Of a stretch of 64,000 nucleotides of DNA, positions 12,601 through 33,692 are shown in pieces. This DNA comes from Peribolospora baueri (taxonomy: Eukaryota; Basidiomycota; Peribolosporomycetes; Peribolosporales; Peribolosporaceae): the NCBI GenBank assembly GCA_029717555.1, contig JAMDHS010000025.1, positions 1 through 64,000 on the forward strand. The letters run 5' to 3'. The notes under the pieces were generated by a model. The model saw nothing but the letters and a program-made list of their open reading frames with translations, was not told the origin of the DNA and searched no databases. Position numbers and translations under genes: made by a program. Every line of letters starts with the position of its first letter. Within the stretch, counting starts at the first letter, position 1.

Positions 12601-13913
12601 GCGACCTGTTGCCGTCGAATCGACTGTTGCGCATGTTCGATCTGATCTATTGAATCTCTAAGCCCGCCGCTAACCAAGCTTTGACGTGCCGCCTTGGTGA
12701 CACGTTCAGCATCGAGTTCGCCGGCGTGTGGTCCGCTCGCCTCTCCGCTCGCCTGTAGCTGCACCTCTGCGTGGTTAAACCGAGGAGCATAAAGGCAAGG
12801 ATCTTGGCTTCTGCGATATCGGGCCGACGTTGCTGTGGAGGTGTCCCTGTCCTCAACGCCAGTGGCCTGTGTGCCCGAGCGATTTCGCACAAGCTCCAGG
12901 CTAATAACTGAATCAGAGAGTTCCGGATAGCGCTGCGGAGTGTCCTCACGCCGGTCTCTATTCGGGGTAATTTTATCGCGGGGGGTGTTGCCGCTGTTAC
13001 TAGCCCTTATTTGCGCTAAGGGGTCGTCCCCCATACTGCTCCGCGGGTAATGACTGACAAAGTTGGGATCGCTCTCCTCCGTCCCTTCTCCGCTATGCGA
13101 GGCGGCGCCGTCGACTGAGTCCGATTTCGCCTCTTGTAGCATCTTCCAGCTCGCATATCTTGAAAAATTGGAGTTTTTCATCAAAGGACCCACCTCGGCG
13201 ACCATTTTTCCGGGAATTGCGTCCGCAATAGCCGCCTTTCTGCCATACGTGGTGGGCGCTGGCGCAGGTTCGGATGCGTTAACGGAGGATTGGGACATAA
13301 GTGCAGGAGAAGAAGAACAGTCCGAGCTCTTCTCGACGGACGTGGCCGACAGAGACGAGAGGCTTGCGTGAGCACTTGATACTCGTCGATGATCCACTGG
13401 CGGCATCACTGCGCCGGGCCGGTCGATCTGACGGAGTGCCCAAGTCGATCCACTGGACAACGCCACCTTTCCATCCCGCACCTTCCCTTCTTCCACTCGC
13501 CCCTTTCCCTCTGGCAGGTTCTCCTTCTGTGACCCTCCATCCTCCCTGTCATCTTGCTGACCGATGTTGACTGCCCGTGTGACCTGCGTCTCTGCGAATA
13601 TCGATTGGCTAAGGCTGAGACGGAGGTCCACGGGTTGGGAGGAAGGTCCAGCAACGGGAGAAAGGTCCATGATAGTATCCACAAATGGTCGCTCGCCGCT
13701 GCTTGATTCGTTGCCGTTGGTGCTGGAGGGTATCAAGGGACCGACGGACGTTGGTGAAATTAAAAGCCAGGCTACGCAGCCTTGCGGTTGAACAACTGCA
13801 GAACAGTGAGATGGCTCTGCGAGCGCTGTACCATCTTGCCTGCGACCGATCCCTGGGAGCCCTGCTGCTGGAGGCTGGATGTCGAAGTCGTGCTGACGAA
13901 TGGAGCTTGACAT
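9697..13913 (-). CDS. DNA-damage checkpoint mediator, Crb2/Rad9/53BP1 type
   Basis: Exons 11733-13913, 11458-11644, 10308-11425, 10035-10229, 9697-9942; all phases close, about 1308 aa. The first about 840 residues are Ser/Gln/Arg-rich, look disordered, and carry scattered SQ/TQ sites (for example SLSQSIFAETQ) that ATM/ATR-type kinases could phosphorylate. A Tudor-like domain follows at about 848-910 (FARWKCKDWYPCTI, then GDKVLY). Two BRCT repeats fill the C-terminus from about 1035 (first: TPKFLIALALSIPCVSTRWL; second: WKTVKVVDVEWVKECLLLG). This order is that of fission-yeast Crb2 and animal 53BP1, chromatin-bound mediators that recruit the effector kinase at double-strand breaks. The gene is nuclear by inference. 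Start is the first ATG (13913). The intron at 10230-10307 has an AAG acceptor and a length divisible by three, so its retention would not break the frame. Confidence 0.85.
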
Positions 13914-14318
13914 GAGACCCGCAGACGGTCGCCCATCTCGCTTCCCGGCCAAAGCGATCGATCAGCCGCTGGTCGTCGACGCCTGGCGGACGGCACGTGC
14001 GGGCGGGACGCGTTAATGGACGCGTCGGAGTGATCCTGACCCCGGGCAGTATCTTGCTCGACTGTTCTCCAGCAATAATATGGCGAAGGGTCGGGTCAGG
14101 TCACGAAGAGCACCTAAAAGGTTCTTCTTTGTTCATGTAATGCCGAACTTTGTCCGCAACTGATAATACTCGAGACTAATGAATTTCATCAACGGTTTTA
14201 GGAAAAGCGAACATTTCAGTTTCAGTTCAACGCGGGAAAATCACAACGAGACGATGACCGACGCCTTCACTCCATGAGCCACAACGCTTTAGAACCACAA
14301 CACTTTTGAACCACAACA
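13914..14318. other. Intergenic region between Argonaute 3' end and checkpoint gene 5' end
   Basis: About 405 bp. It should carry the promoter of the checkpoint gene (minus strand, start 13913) and the Argonaute 3' untranslated region. The part next to Argonaute consists of tandem repeats, listed separately. No clear promoter element is seen. Confidence 0.5.
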
Positions 14319-14336
14319 CTACATGAACCACAACGC
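14272..14336 (-). repeat. 16-17 bp tandem repeat overlapping the last Argonaute exon
   Basis: Four head-to-tail units read on the minus strand: 14336-14320, 14319-14304, 14303-14288 and 14287-14272. Each begins G(C/T)GTTGTGG(T/C)TC and differs in its last few bases. The first unit holds the final 18-nt coding exon and stop codon of the Argonaute gene; the other three lie in its 3' untranslated region. Confidence 0.85.
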
Positions 14337-17300
14337 CTGCAGGGTCACGACAGCAAACAATCCGGCACGTCTGTCAACACGTCCTTCCAAACTTCAAGAT
14401 GAGGAAAGATCAGGGATGCAAGAAGAGATGACACGTACCTGGACGAAATTGGGGCCTGCGCCAAGCCGGTCGAGAATATTACGCATGTCAGCGTCGCTCA
14501 AGGGACCGGAGGGCTGCTTGCCCCCTTTGTGCTCCGAGTCGTAGTCGTGGTAGATAAGCGGGCGAGCCTGTTCAAAAGGAGCGAGTTCGTTCGACGACGG
14601 TCAAATCTCGTGCAAAAGTGAGAAACAAAACGCAAAGACTCGCTGACTCGCCTTTTCGCACAGGATATCGGCGTAGTAGGCAGGGGGGACGAGAGATACT
14701 GTGCGATCGAAGGCATCACGGACGCAATTCCGAGATAGTTAGCATGGATGGACAACACTGTCAAGTGTGAAGGTCTCTCAAACTAATCCAGGTTCTAACG
14801 TACCCGCCCTCGTCGCCCTGGTGTACGAATAGCACAGCGAATTGCAGAGGCGCTGCATTTCATCGCTCGTGAACTTGCTGTCGTTAACGAGACAGATATA
14901 CTTAAGGAAAGCGAAGAGGTTGGGTCAGCATCGGACAGTTATGGGTGGGAACGAGTGAGTACAGTCACTCACATGCGTGGGACGAGCGCTGGAATGCGTA
15001 CAAGAATGAAACACAAGCCCAAGCACGCGTTCAGAACCAAACGCTAAGTACGGTATGCCTGTCTCTCAATTTACTTACGTGCCAACGAGACCCTTGTTGG
15101 GAGAAAAGCGAGCTGGACGTCAGCGTCACGTCTCATTGAGAACGCCGTGATCCGAAGCTACTCACTCCGTGAGCTTGAAGGTAAAAATCGAATGCGAAAG
15201 GATGAACTATGCCGGTGTCGGCCCTGCGAGAAAGAAAAGAGAAAGCCATTAGCGACGTGCTCGAGCAGAGGAAGTCATTACCAGATTGATTTGCTGCGCG
15301 ACGCGCGGGGGAAAAACGTACACAGTGCCCGCGGGCAGATTGCCACTACGATCGTTTTCTCTCTCGTTCCTCGCGAAGAGGCGGATATGGTGCTGACAGG
15401 TACGTTAGGACACAGCAGGGTTTAGCACTTGAAACCTTCTTGCTCAAGGGAAACAGTCAGCGTAAGCTCACTCTCTTGCCGCAGACAATGTAGGTCAACT
15501 TGACATCGTGAGTAGGATCCAGCGCACGATAGGCAGCACGAATAGCTTTCACCTCCGTGTCGACAGCGAGGGCGTACTGACCCTCGCTCACTCCATCACG
15601 GAACATAATGATGGAGTCAGGCAGTCCTCTCGTATTGGCTTGGAACCTAGAGGCAATGAAGCAAAAAAAAAAGCGAGAGAGTCAAGCCTCGGTGTTTCCA
15701 TAGACGTCGTTGTGTAAGGCCTAAGTAGGAACCGATGGGCTTACTTTTTGAGGTGGGCGGTCATAATTTGTTCCATCTCCAAGATGATCTCCTGTGACGC
15801 CTTTCTGTCGGAGGGGTTCCTGATAAACAAGTTGCCAGTGGAAGCCTATCAGTCCTCCTCCTATCGCCTCCCACACTGACGGTCGGTGGAGCTTACCTCT
15901 GAGGGCGGACTTCCACGTTATACAGGAGCCTGTCCTTGTCAACCGTAGCCACGCTTCCGGCAATGCTGGGATAACCCGAGCCGGGTCCGGGATGGGTCAC
16001 GTCGGCGCCCACAAGCATCGTCTTAGCGTTGACCTTGGGCTGAAAATAGGAAAAAATGAACAGATCGTTCAACTGTCCAGTAGCAGCGAGCGACTTACAA
16101 GGTCCGAAGCTCCGATTACGACTCCGTTCGAGCCACCGAGCTGCGAGGCGAAGTTGCGAACGTTGCTCAGTGTCTATCCGCATTCGCAGTGAGGAGGACG
16201 CTCTAACCTTTGCGTTGATTTTCATGCAAATATTTGCTAGGTACTGTAACAGCGGATAGTGCAGTAAATTCAAATTTATGCAGTGTCCAAAGCACATTGT
16301 GGGTAAGGACACTGCTCACCTGCTCTTGTCCACGTTGGTCCGTTGCCTTGCGAGCTTGCATGCACTGAGTAAGGACCGGTATCTCAAGTTCGAGGCTGTC
16401 ATGGAACGTAGCAAGTCGCACATTAATCGTCAAACTCAGCAATACCCAGGAAAGCCGAAGCAAAGATGATGAAGAGACTGACGCTGAAAACGGGACAAAC
16501 GAAGATGGGAAATGAAAGCGTCAGTAAGTTTCGATTGACAACTACATGATACCGATAAATACTTACCCGCTTTTCTTTTGATGGACTCGTACGGATAAGT
16601 GTCCATGCTCGCTAGGAGACAGACGATCAATTGAGGGTATCTCCCTTGGAACTGCAATCAGAATTGAACCCAGGCGACAGAAGAAATGAAACAAGTAGCT
16701 TCACCCGCAAACCAAACCACCTTGCTGGAACTTACGGCGTTACGGGCAGCGTTGGCGACTTGCTCCAGGCAATTGGCGGGCGCAAAAGTAGCTTGACGGG
16801 GAAGAGGAGGAGTGACGTATGGCGCAACCGCCATGTCGATCCCATACCTATCCATCACTTTGGTGAGGGTACTGACGAACCCCTGAAGGACTGGCATAGG
16901 TTTGCCGCTGAAATCGACTACCGCCCAGCTTGTAAGGGTCTTACCCGGTCGGAAGAACACCTTATCCTTAAGATTCCAGCTCCTGTGCAAAGGCGAATGA
17001 AAGGGTGAGGTGAGAAAAAGGCTTGAGTGAACAAGGTGAAGTTTACTGCACACCCGTTCATAATCTGTGCTCTGGAGCTCCTGCCCTTGTAAGTGACCAT
17101 GGGCGGAGGCAAGACGCGGCCCCGGAGTTGCAGCTGCAAGACGGGCAAACGTCAGCAGACAGATGACGGGCTGTTCTCGCTTTAACTTCCACTCACCATC
17201 TCCGCTTCGACGTTGACACCCCACTGAGCAATCTTGTCATCGCCTTCATAGTTGAGATCGGAACGTATCTCAACGATCCTCCTTTGGCGATCAGCCGGAC

Positions 17301-19441
17301 GCTGTGCGGCTACTTTGATCATCTCGGCTGTCTGGATCGGTAGGAGACGCGTGGGCCCGATGGGCGCTCCGGGGACAACCTGCACAACCCGACGGTGAGC
17401 CAAGTCATATATGGGTGAGTAACGGATAAGCTCCTTCGCTTCAACTGCAAAAGATCGTGCCACGCCATTCAAAACTGACCTCAAGATGCTCAATGGGCAC
17501 CAGGTTTTTGGCGTTTCCGAGCTGAACGTCACAGCCGCAATTCCACACGTCAGTGAGCTAATTTCAGTCGAACGCACGTGATGGAGCTGTGACTTACCAT
17601 CACACACGGAAGGTCAGGGAACCTGACCTTTACATTGTACTTCTCCATGAAGTAGTTCTGGATGCTTATCTCCCTTCCATCACGCTTTTCAAACGTCCCC
17701 GTTGCGGGGATCGAAAAGCCCTTAAAGCGTTCGATTTTGTTGGTGTCCCTGAACACAACGTATCAAGGGGAAGAGCCCAAGGTAAGGTCTCAACGACCTC
17801 GAGGAGACAACTCGACTGCTTCTGCATACCTGTGCGTCACCCTCATCGGCGCGTCCCTGAGTCTCATTGCCAGGTCTCTCTTTTCAAAATCTGTAAGTGT
17901 GATTTCCTTCCGAGGTCCTCCCCGAGGTCCTCCACCTCTTCCGCCCCGACCTTGGTATGGACGGCCCCTTCCTCCGAAGCCTCCGCCACCTCCGCCGCCC
18001 TCAAGTCCGGCGTCGACAGGCCTATCCAACATCTTGGAGATGAGAGTCATCAGGCTTCCCGGAGAGAGAAAGGCCGAAAAGGCGACATCTGTGGGACAAG
18101 CAATGTTGGCGATAAGATTCACCATTTTGAGAGGCTTAAGAGGTCGGGAAGGACATCAGAACTCACCGACGTTCACCACAAGGCCGGACACAGTTGGACG
18201 AACAGATTGGAAGAGGCCTTTCCAAACCTCAGCGCCCCTAGAGATGGGCACCCTGGCTCGTGGGTCAAAGAAGCGGCGGCCGCCCGCACCGGCGACAGTG
18301 TATTTCTGTGCCGGAGCGTGACGAAGGCTATGAAGGAGAGGACGTGTCCAGAAAGCCAAAACGCTCAGAGACTAGAGACCGAGGAACCACATACGTCGAC
18401 GAAGAAGACACGTTCAACCCACAGGATGTCGAGCGCCTGAAGGCATGTGGCTACGCGCTCATTGACAGCACCACCGCCCGCCATGATCGTGCGCCTATCT
18501 GCTTTACAGAACAGGTCTAGCACGCTAAGGTCGATTTCTGCAACTTTGGTGATCGTCACGGCGAAGGTGCGCGAGCGAGGCGCGCGCCGGCGTCCCTGTT
18601 CCGCGAGGCCACCGCCTTGATGACCAGTCGTCGCCGAGTGTACTTCTTTTGGAGGGAGAGCTACGTCGAAAATCCTTCCGCCGTCAGCTCCAAACTCGGC
18701 GGGGAGGGCCAAAACGGTGTACGCGTTACGACGCCCATCGAAGGCAATGGAGGCGCCGATAGCCTTCGGCAGCTCAGTCGTGTTAAAGTGCTGGGCTATC
18801 AGGTGGTCCATGACCTCATGCGCGATCTTTGGGGGCAGGTCGAGAGTGTCTTTCCTGCTCAAAGCGGCAAAACCGTGATCAAGGACAATAGGGAAGACCG
18901 AAAAAAAAAGCCTACTCACGTATCGTCGCCTGTAGGCTTTATGACAACATCGTAGTGATACACTGTCATGCCATCGCCACCGCCATTGCCACCGCCGCCG
19001 TCACGACCGCCGTTTCCAGGACCGCCACGACCGCCACGACCGCCACGACCGCCACGACCGCCACGACCGCCACGACCGCCACGGCCGCCACGACCGCCTC
19101 CTCTGCCCGCGGCAGGTGCGGTGGGGGTGACGGCGCCAGCGAGAGTGACTCTGTACATATTGGCAATGAGGTCGATGGGACGGCCGGAAGTTCCACCGCC
19201 GTCGGGGCGAGGGGCAACATCTGATAACGAAATTAAAAAGGACCCGAAAACAAAACATCGGTGAGGCCTGAACGTCGACGTTGCAGGAGCGTTCCCATAT
19301 CGCGCCATGACCAGGGAGAGCGTCTCCTATGGAACAAAACCAACCGGTCAAAGCAATGCTACGTATTTCCCTCGCCTTCTCCTCGGCCTCGTCGGCCTTC
19401 CTCTGCCGCTCCAACCCGTCGAGGGACGTCGGCGCGGCCAT
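14319..19441 (-). CDS. Argonaute (RNA-silencing effector)
   Basis: Proposed exons: 19363-19441, 18920-19220, 18423-18854, 18167-18327, 17830-18088, 17598-17748, 17480-17521, 17197-17379, 17054-17133, 16736-16982, 16567-16651, 16320-16483, 16208-16243, 16099-16140, 15897-16039, 15745-15819, 15472-15646, 15322-15392, 15166-15223, 15079-15092, 14973-14988, 14804-14900, 14652-14698, 14439-14567, 14319-14336; about 1034 aa. The order is an RGG-rich N-terminus (about 60-105), N domain, L1/PAZ (about 325-480, with a second RGG-rich insert), MID (GRVLPPPMVTYKG), PIWI (about 640-1020). The slicer tetrad looks intact: Asp in GADVTHPGP, Glu in SQEIILE, Asp in MFRDGVSEG, His in VHPFAFDFYL. It binds small RNAs and probably cuts complementary transcripts. 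Exon 1 and its weak donor (GTAGCA) are uncertain. Exon 12 holds about 27 extra residues. One GC-AG intron (donor at 14651) is required by frame and family alignment. Confidence 0.92.
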
Positions 19442-19954
19442 GTGGCTTGAGAGCGAAGAGCGAGTAAAAGGACGCGAGTCACTGAAAAAATTCAACTGCG
19501 GGGAGAGAGACCGCGGCAGGTACCAGTTTGTGGTGGTGGGGCGGAGGAAGGCGGGTCTTCAACGGGAGCAGCCTTTTAGTGCTTATTTTTTTAAAACAAG
19601 ATAAGCGCGCTGGGCGTAGTTGGCGATGCCCGCGCCCCATTGTTCCCGTTCGTCCATGCCAGCGTGCCCGTGTGAATAAGCAAGGGACCTGCCAGACAGC
19701 ACGTGACTGAGCCGAGCTCCGATCCATGGATAACCAAGATCTTTCGCACATACGCGTCTGGGACAGCACGTGAGAGCTCATCTCGATGAGGCAGAGGTCG
19801 AAGCGCAGCGCTCTTAGTCAGCAAGACTGGCTGGCGGCATGTCTCGTGATGCGCCCGTCGTTCTCAACGCCTCCCAAACTTTCTTGACCTTGCGCGCTGG
19901 CTTTCCATCCCACGCTCATCCACACAGGTAAGGAACGCTCCTGTTCGTGCAATT
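19442..19954. promoter_or_regulatory. Divergent region, Argonaute / BEACH gene
   Basis: About 510 bp between opposite start codons. An upstream ATG at 19845 opens a short frame (MSRDAPVVLN...) followed by good splice signals (a possible acceptor CACAG at 19928-19932, or a GTAAGG donor right after it). A 5'-UTR intron or a longer N-terminus for the BEACH gene is therefore possible. Confidence 0.45.
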
Positions 19955-29517
<9,563 letters not shown>

Positions 29518-32271
29518 CGGCTGAGTTAGGTCGAATAGGGGGGGTACTCGCCTGGTCGGCGACGTCAAGGCCTGATTCGCGTGATCGTCATGGAAGGAAA
29601 GAAGGCCAGTCCTTTCCTCGCTTTGATTCAGTCCATTGGGCAAAGAGGGTGTCAGTCGGGCAACAAAAAGTGTTTCACCAAGGCGTTTTGACGGGTCGGT
29701 CAGACGAAGTGTATGTACATATGTGGTAGATAGACGCCGAGAGACGCCGAGGGTGAGACGGGTTTGGTTTGTACGATGATATCGCCGGGCTGGGGATGGC
29801 GTGGAGGAAGGAAGGAGGATGGAATAGAAGGAAAGGATCGTCGTTCTGGTCGGTCATAATAGGAATGAATGGATGAACACACAGATTCGTGGATGAAGGA
29901 AGACCGACTCGACTCGGACAAACATCCGATCTGCCCGGGCCGATCTCTCTCTTTATCTCTTTCTCTTCCCTATCGGGCACGTCCGACGTTACCGTATGTC
30001 GAGGATGGCGGACGGATGGAGGGATGGATGGATGTATACGTGCAGTGCGGCGCGGCGACCGGAAGGACAGGGATGGCCGTGCCGTGCTGAATCGGGAACT
30101 GCCGCTCGAAGGAAGGAAGGAAGGAAACGAACGAGGGCCGTCGGTCATCGTCGGTCGCCGTCGTCGGTCGTCGTCGTCGGGGCCTGAGATGGAACAGAAG
30201 AGAAGAGATGGCGGGAGAAGGTCGGTACGGTTCGGTTCGGTTCGGTCTCATTTATCGGCGACCCATCCGACTAGAGCGAGACGCGAGATGGGAGGGGGAA
30301 GATGATGGCGTGCCATATCGAGAGAGACAGAGACGAGATCGAGATTAGACGTGTTTCTAATCTGGATTGTAGTGTGTGTGTACGCAGACATATTGGGTGA
30401 CTGCGGTCGTCGTCCTTCTCTTCAGATCACATCCGTCCTCTCCGTCCGAAAGCGAAGGGCGTGGAAGAGGACACTCGACCGGGACGGCACGCCGGCAGCA
30501 TGGATGCTGCCTACGGAAAGCGTACGCGACGAGATAGATAGATAGCAAGCAAGCATCGTCGATCGCCGTCTAAGCATAGACCGACCGACGACGACGACGA
30601 CGGCAACACTCTGTTTCACCGCCAAGGGCGAGAGAGAAACCCATTTGGATCCGCCGATCGACGAGACGGCCTCGGCTCGGCGTTTTGTTTTTCCTTCCAT
30701 CGCTTCTTCCTCTGCTCTCCTCCCCGACGCTCGTCGGCACCCCGGCTCGTTTGTTTTTGTCTTGCACTCCGTCCATCTTCGTCTTCGCCGCCCTCTTTCC
30801 GCGCACGTATGTATGTATGCATGTATGTATGTACCCGGCCTGCCTGCTTGCTTGCTATTCACATCCATCCATATGAGCCATCGCTCCCCTCGCCCCTCTA
30901 GCGCGGGTGTGACGTGAACGGGAAGGACCGAATGGTCATTGTGACGGCGTCGTCGCGTCGCATGGCATGACATGTCATGCCATCGGATCGCATGCACTTG
31001 CTTGCTTGCTTGCGGGTGCGATGCAACTCTAACTAACTGCCTCGTGCGTGCGTGGTTTGCTTGGCGTGCAATGAAGGTCGTGTCATGTCGTGTCGTGTCC
31101 TTGCTTCGTTCCTTCCTTCCCTCGCTCCCTCACCACCCAGTTGGCCGGATCAGATCGCCGGCTGCAACGGACGTTTGTTTTCCCTCCCCCTCAATATCAT
31201 CTCATCTCACTCATCTCATCTCGCCTAATCAAATCCGAGGTCGGCCCGGCGTTCACTTAGTTTGTCCGTTTAGTCGGACTGCGGAAGGACGGAAGGAAGG
31301 AAGCAAGACAACGAAAGGAGGCGCGCATCCCCCTTCCTTCCTCCCTCCTCCTTCTCGCCTTGCTTCCTTCCACTCCATCTCACTCCATCTCCTCGTCTCG
31401 TCGCCCGCCACCCCACCTCGTTCCTCGCTCGTCCTCCCTCAGTCGGCACCGCTTCCCGCGCCACGCCACGCCATGTGTGCCAGTCACTCGCTACATGTGT
31501 GTGTGACTGTGGCCGGGGGGGGTGTGTGTGTTTGTGTGTATGTGAATGTATGTATAAATGATGTATGTAGCTAGATGGGATAAACGGACGATGAATGTAT
31601 GCGCTTTCCCGCTGTCCAAAGCAAAGTATCCATGGCATCGGCAGCAGCGAGATTGATTGATTGAGGAACGAGCGGAACGGTCGTCGTGCTCGTCTTGGCC
31701 GTCGCCGTGCCTGCCCGCCGCCTCCTCCACCCACATCTCTCTTTCCTCCATCTTTCCTTCCTCCCTTCACCATCACCACCCTTCTTCCTTCATCACCCTA
31801 TAATCCCCTCCAATAATCCTCCTAAACCTCCTCCTCCCTCCCCCCTTCATTCATTCTGGACCATATCTCCCGACGACCACCACAACCACTCCCACCCGGC
31901 CGCCCACCGTACCCATACCTATAACAATCCCGCCACCGCCAAGCCATCCCGCCTTTTTTCCCTTTCCCTTTCCCTTTCTACAACCCCTCCATCCTCCTCC
32001 CACCCTCGCTCTACCCTCTCTACGCCTCTGCTGCCCTTTCCTATCCCCCTTCCTTTTCCTTTTCTTTTTCTTTCCTTTTCCCTTCCCTCACCCTCTTTAG
32101 CTTGGCTGGATCCAACGATCTCTTCTTTCTCTTTCTTCACCTCGCCCGGCAGCACGGCATAGATTGCGCTCGACTTGGACTAGGCTCGACGGGCGTGAGG
32201 GACGTCTCTGTCAGTCGTCCCTCGAGCAGACCAGCAGACCCCAACTTCCGCACATCCCACCGCCTCCCACC
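29518..32271. other. Gene-free region upstream of the methyltransferase gene
   Basis: About 2.75 kb without a recognisable gene. It contains purine-rich and GGAAGG-rich DNA (29,750-30,150), a GTAT/CATG tract at 30806-30832, a perfect palindrome at 30962-30983, a GT-rich stretch near 31500-31570 and a long pyrimidine-rich tract (about 31,680-32,100) leading to the start codon at 32272. The pyrimidine tract is typical of strong fungal promoters or 5' leaders. Confidence 0.55.
30962..30983. repeat. 22-bp perfect palindrome
   Basis: The 11-bp half ATGGCATGACA is followed at once by its exact reverse complement, so the whole 22 bp is self-complementary with no spacer. It lies about 1.3 kb upstream of the methyltransferase start. 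A shorter relative (CGACATG-T-CATGTCG) lies at 4465-4479. A dimeric regulator site is possible but unproven. Confidence 0.7.
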
Positions 32272-33659
32272 ATGCCCGCCGACGATCCCAACCGCCTCAC
32301 CGCCCCACCGGTGCGCCTCCCTCCGCGCAGGGGCTCCGACTCGTGCCTCCCCTCCCGCTCCCGCCCTCACTTCATACACTTGCCCCCGCCCCCCACCCTC
32401 CTTCCCACTCTCGCCAACCGAGATCGACTCCGATCGCCGGCGGCCGCAAGGCGACGACCCGCGCCTGGCCTCGTCGACGAAATCGGCCAGGACAGCGATG
32501 GCGACGGCGACGCGCACGACCACGGCGTGGACGGTGGCAGTAGAGCCGCTGCCATCCGCCGATGGAACAAGGAGACCGCCGCCGCCGTCGCTGCTGCTGA
32601 TGCTGCTGCTACCGCCACCGCCGCCAGCACCGCTTCCAGGGCTCCCGATGGTCCTTCTTTCTCTTCAGGCGCCCCTGCGATCGGCACAGGCATGGCCACC
32701 GGCGGTGGCGCGCACCTACGCCGGGCGCGACTGCTTCATCATCAGCACTCGCGCTCCGACGACGATCTCCTTTCCGCACCCCCCGCTCACCGATACGCCC
32801 GTGACGCCGGCGGAGCGTCGAGGGAGCAGGAGCGCATGCCGATCCCCGTCATCGTCCAGGCAGATCAGCAGCGCGCCGAGCGACACCGTACCGGCGATGA
32901 GGGCCAGCCGAGCGACGCGCATGTCCGCATCGTCGTTCACGACCACCTCGACCTCGACCACCGCTACGACGACGTGCCGTTCGAGCGCGGCTGCGCCGCC
33001 GATCCCGCCGAGCGCTCCCCCTCGCCCGACCAGCAGCACCGCCGACACGCCCACTCCCCCTCCTCCCAATCCACCGCCACTGTCAGTGCCCGCCGTCGTC
33101 GCGGCGGGGGCGCGCCGCGCGATCGGGAGGTCGCCTGCGAGACCGTCTTCAGACGCTCGGAGCCTTGTGGGTGTGGCGGTGAAGGGGACGGGGACGGGGA
33201 GCACTCTCGACGCGACGACGATGAACAGGAGAAGGAGGAGGAGGAGGAGGGGAGCACGGACGGCTCGAACAGGTCTCACACCCCTCGGCTCGAGGGCATG
33301 GCGGCTCAAGTCGATGATGCCAAAGTGAATGTGGTCGACGCCGCGCGGTACCACCAATCTCATGTGCGGTGGGCCAGCGACGGCGCCGACGCCGACGTTT
33401 CCCGCAAGAGGTTCGCCATCGTCGGCGTGAGCGGTGGCGGTGGTGTGCCCGCGGACGACCACGACCTCTGTCCCGATCCTTTTCCGCCTCTGAGACAAGG
33501 TGCCGAACATGAACGACTCTCGCCCACCTCCGCTTCTGCTCCCGCCGCCCCCCCCCTCACCGCCGCTGCGACTGGGACGGGCCCCGAGACGTCCCAGTTT
33601 CAGCGGTTTCAAGTACCCTCGGCTGTCGCCACCACTGCCACCACCACCACCAGGACGAA

Positions 33660-33692
<33 letters not shown>

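Noticed and set aside
19018-19100. CRISPR-like or minisatellite array
   Set aside because: The repeat unit is 9 bp without spacers and encodes the RGG segment of Argonaute in frame.
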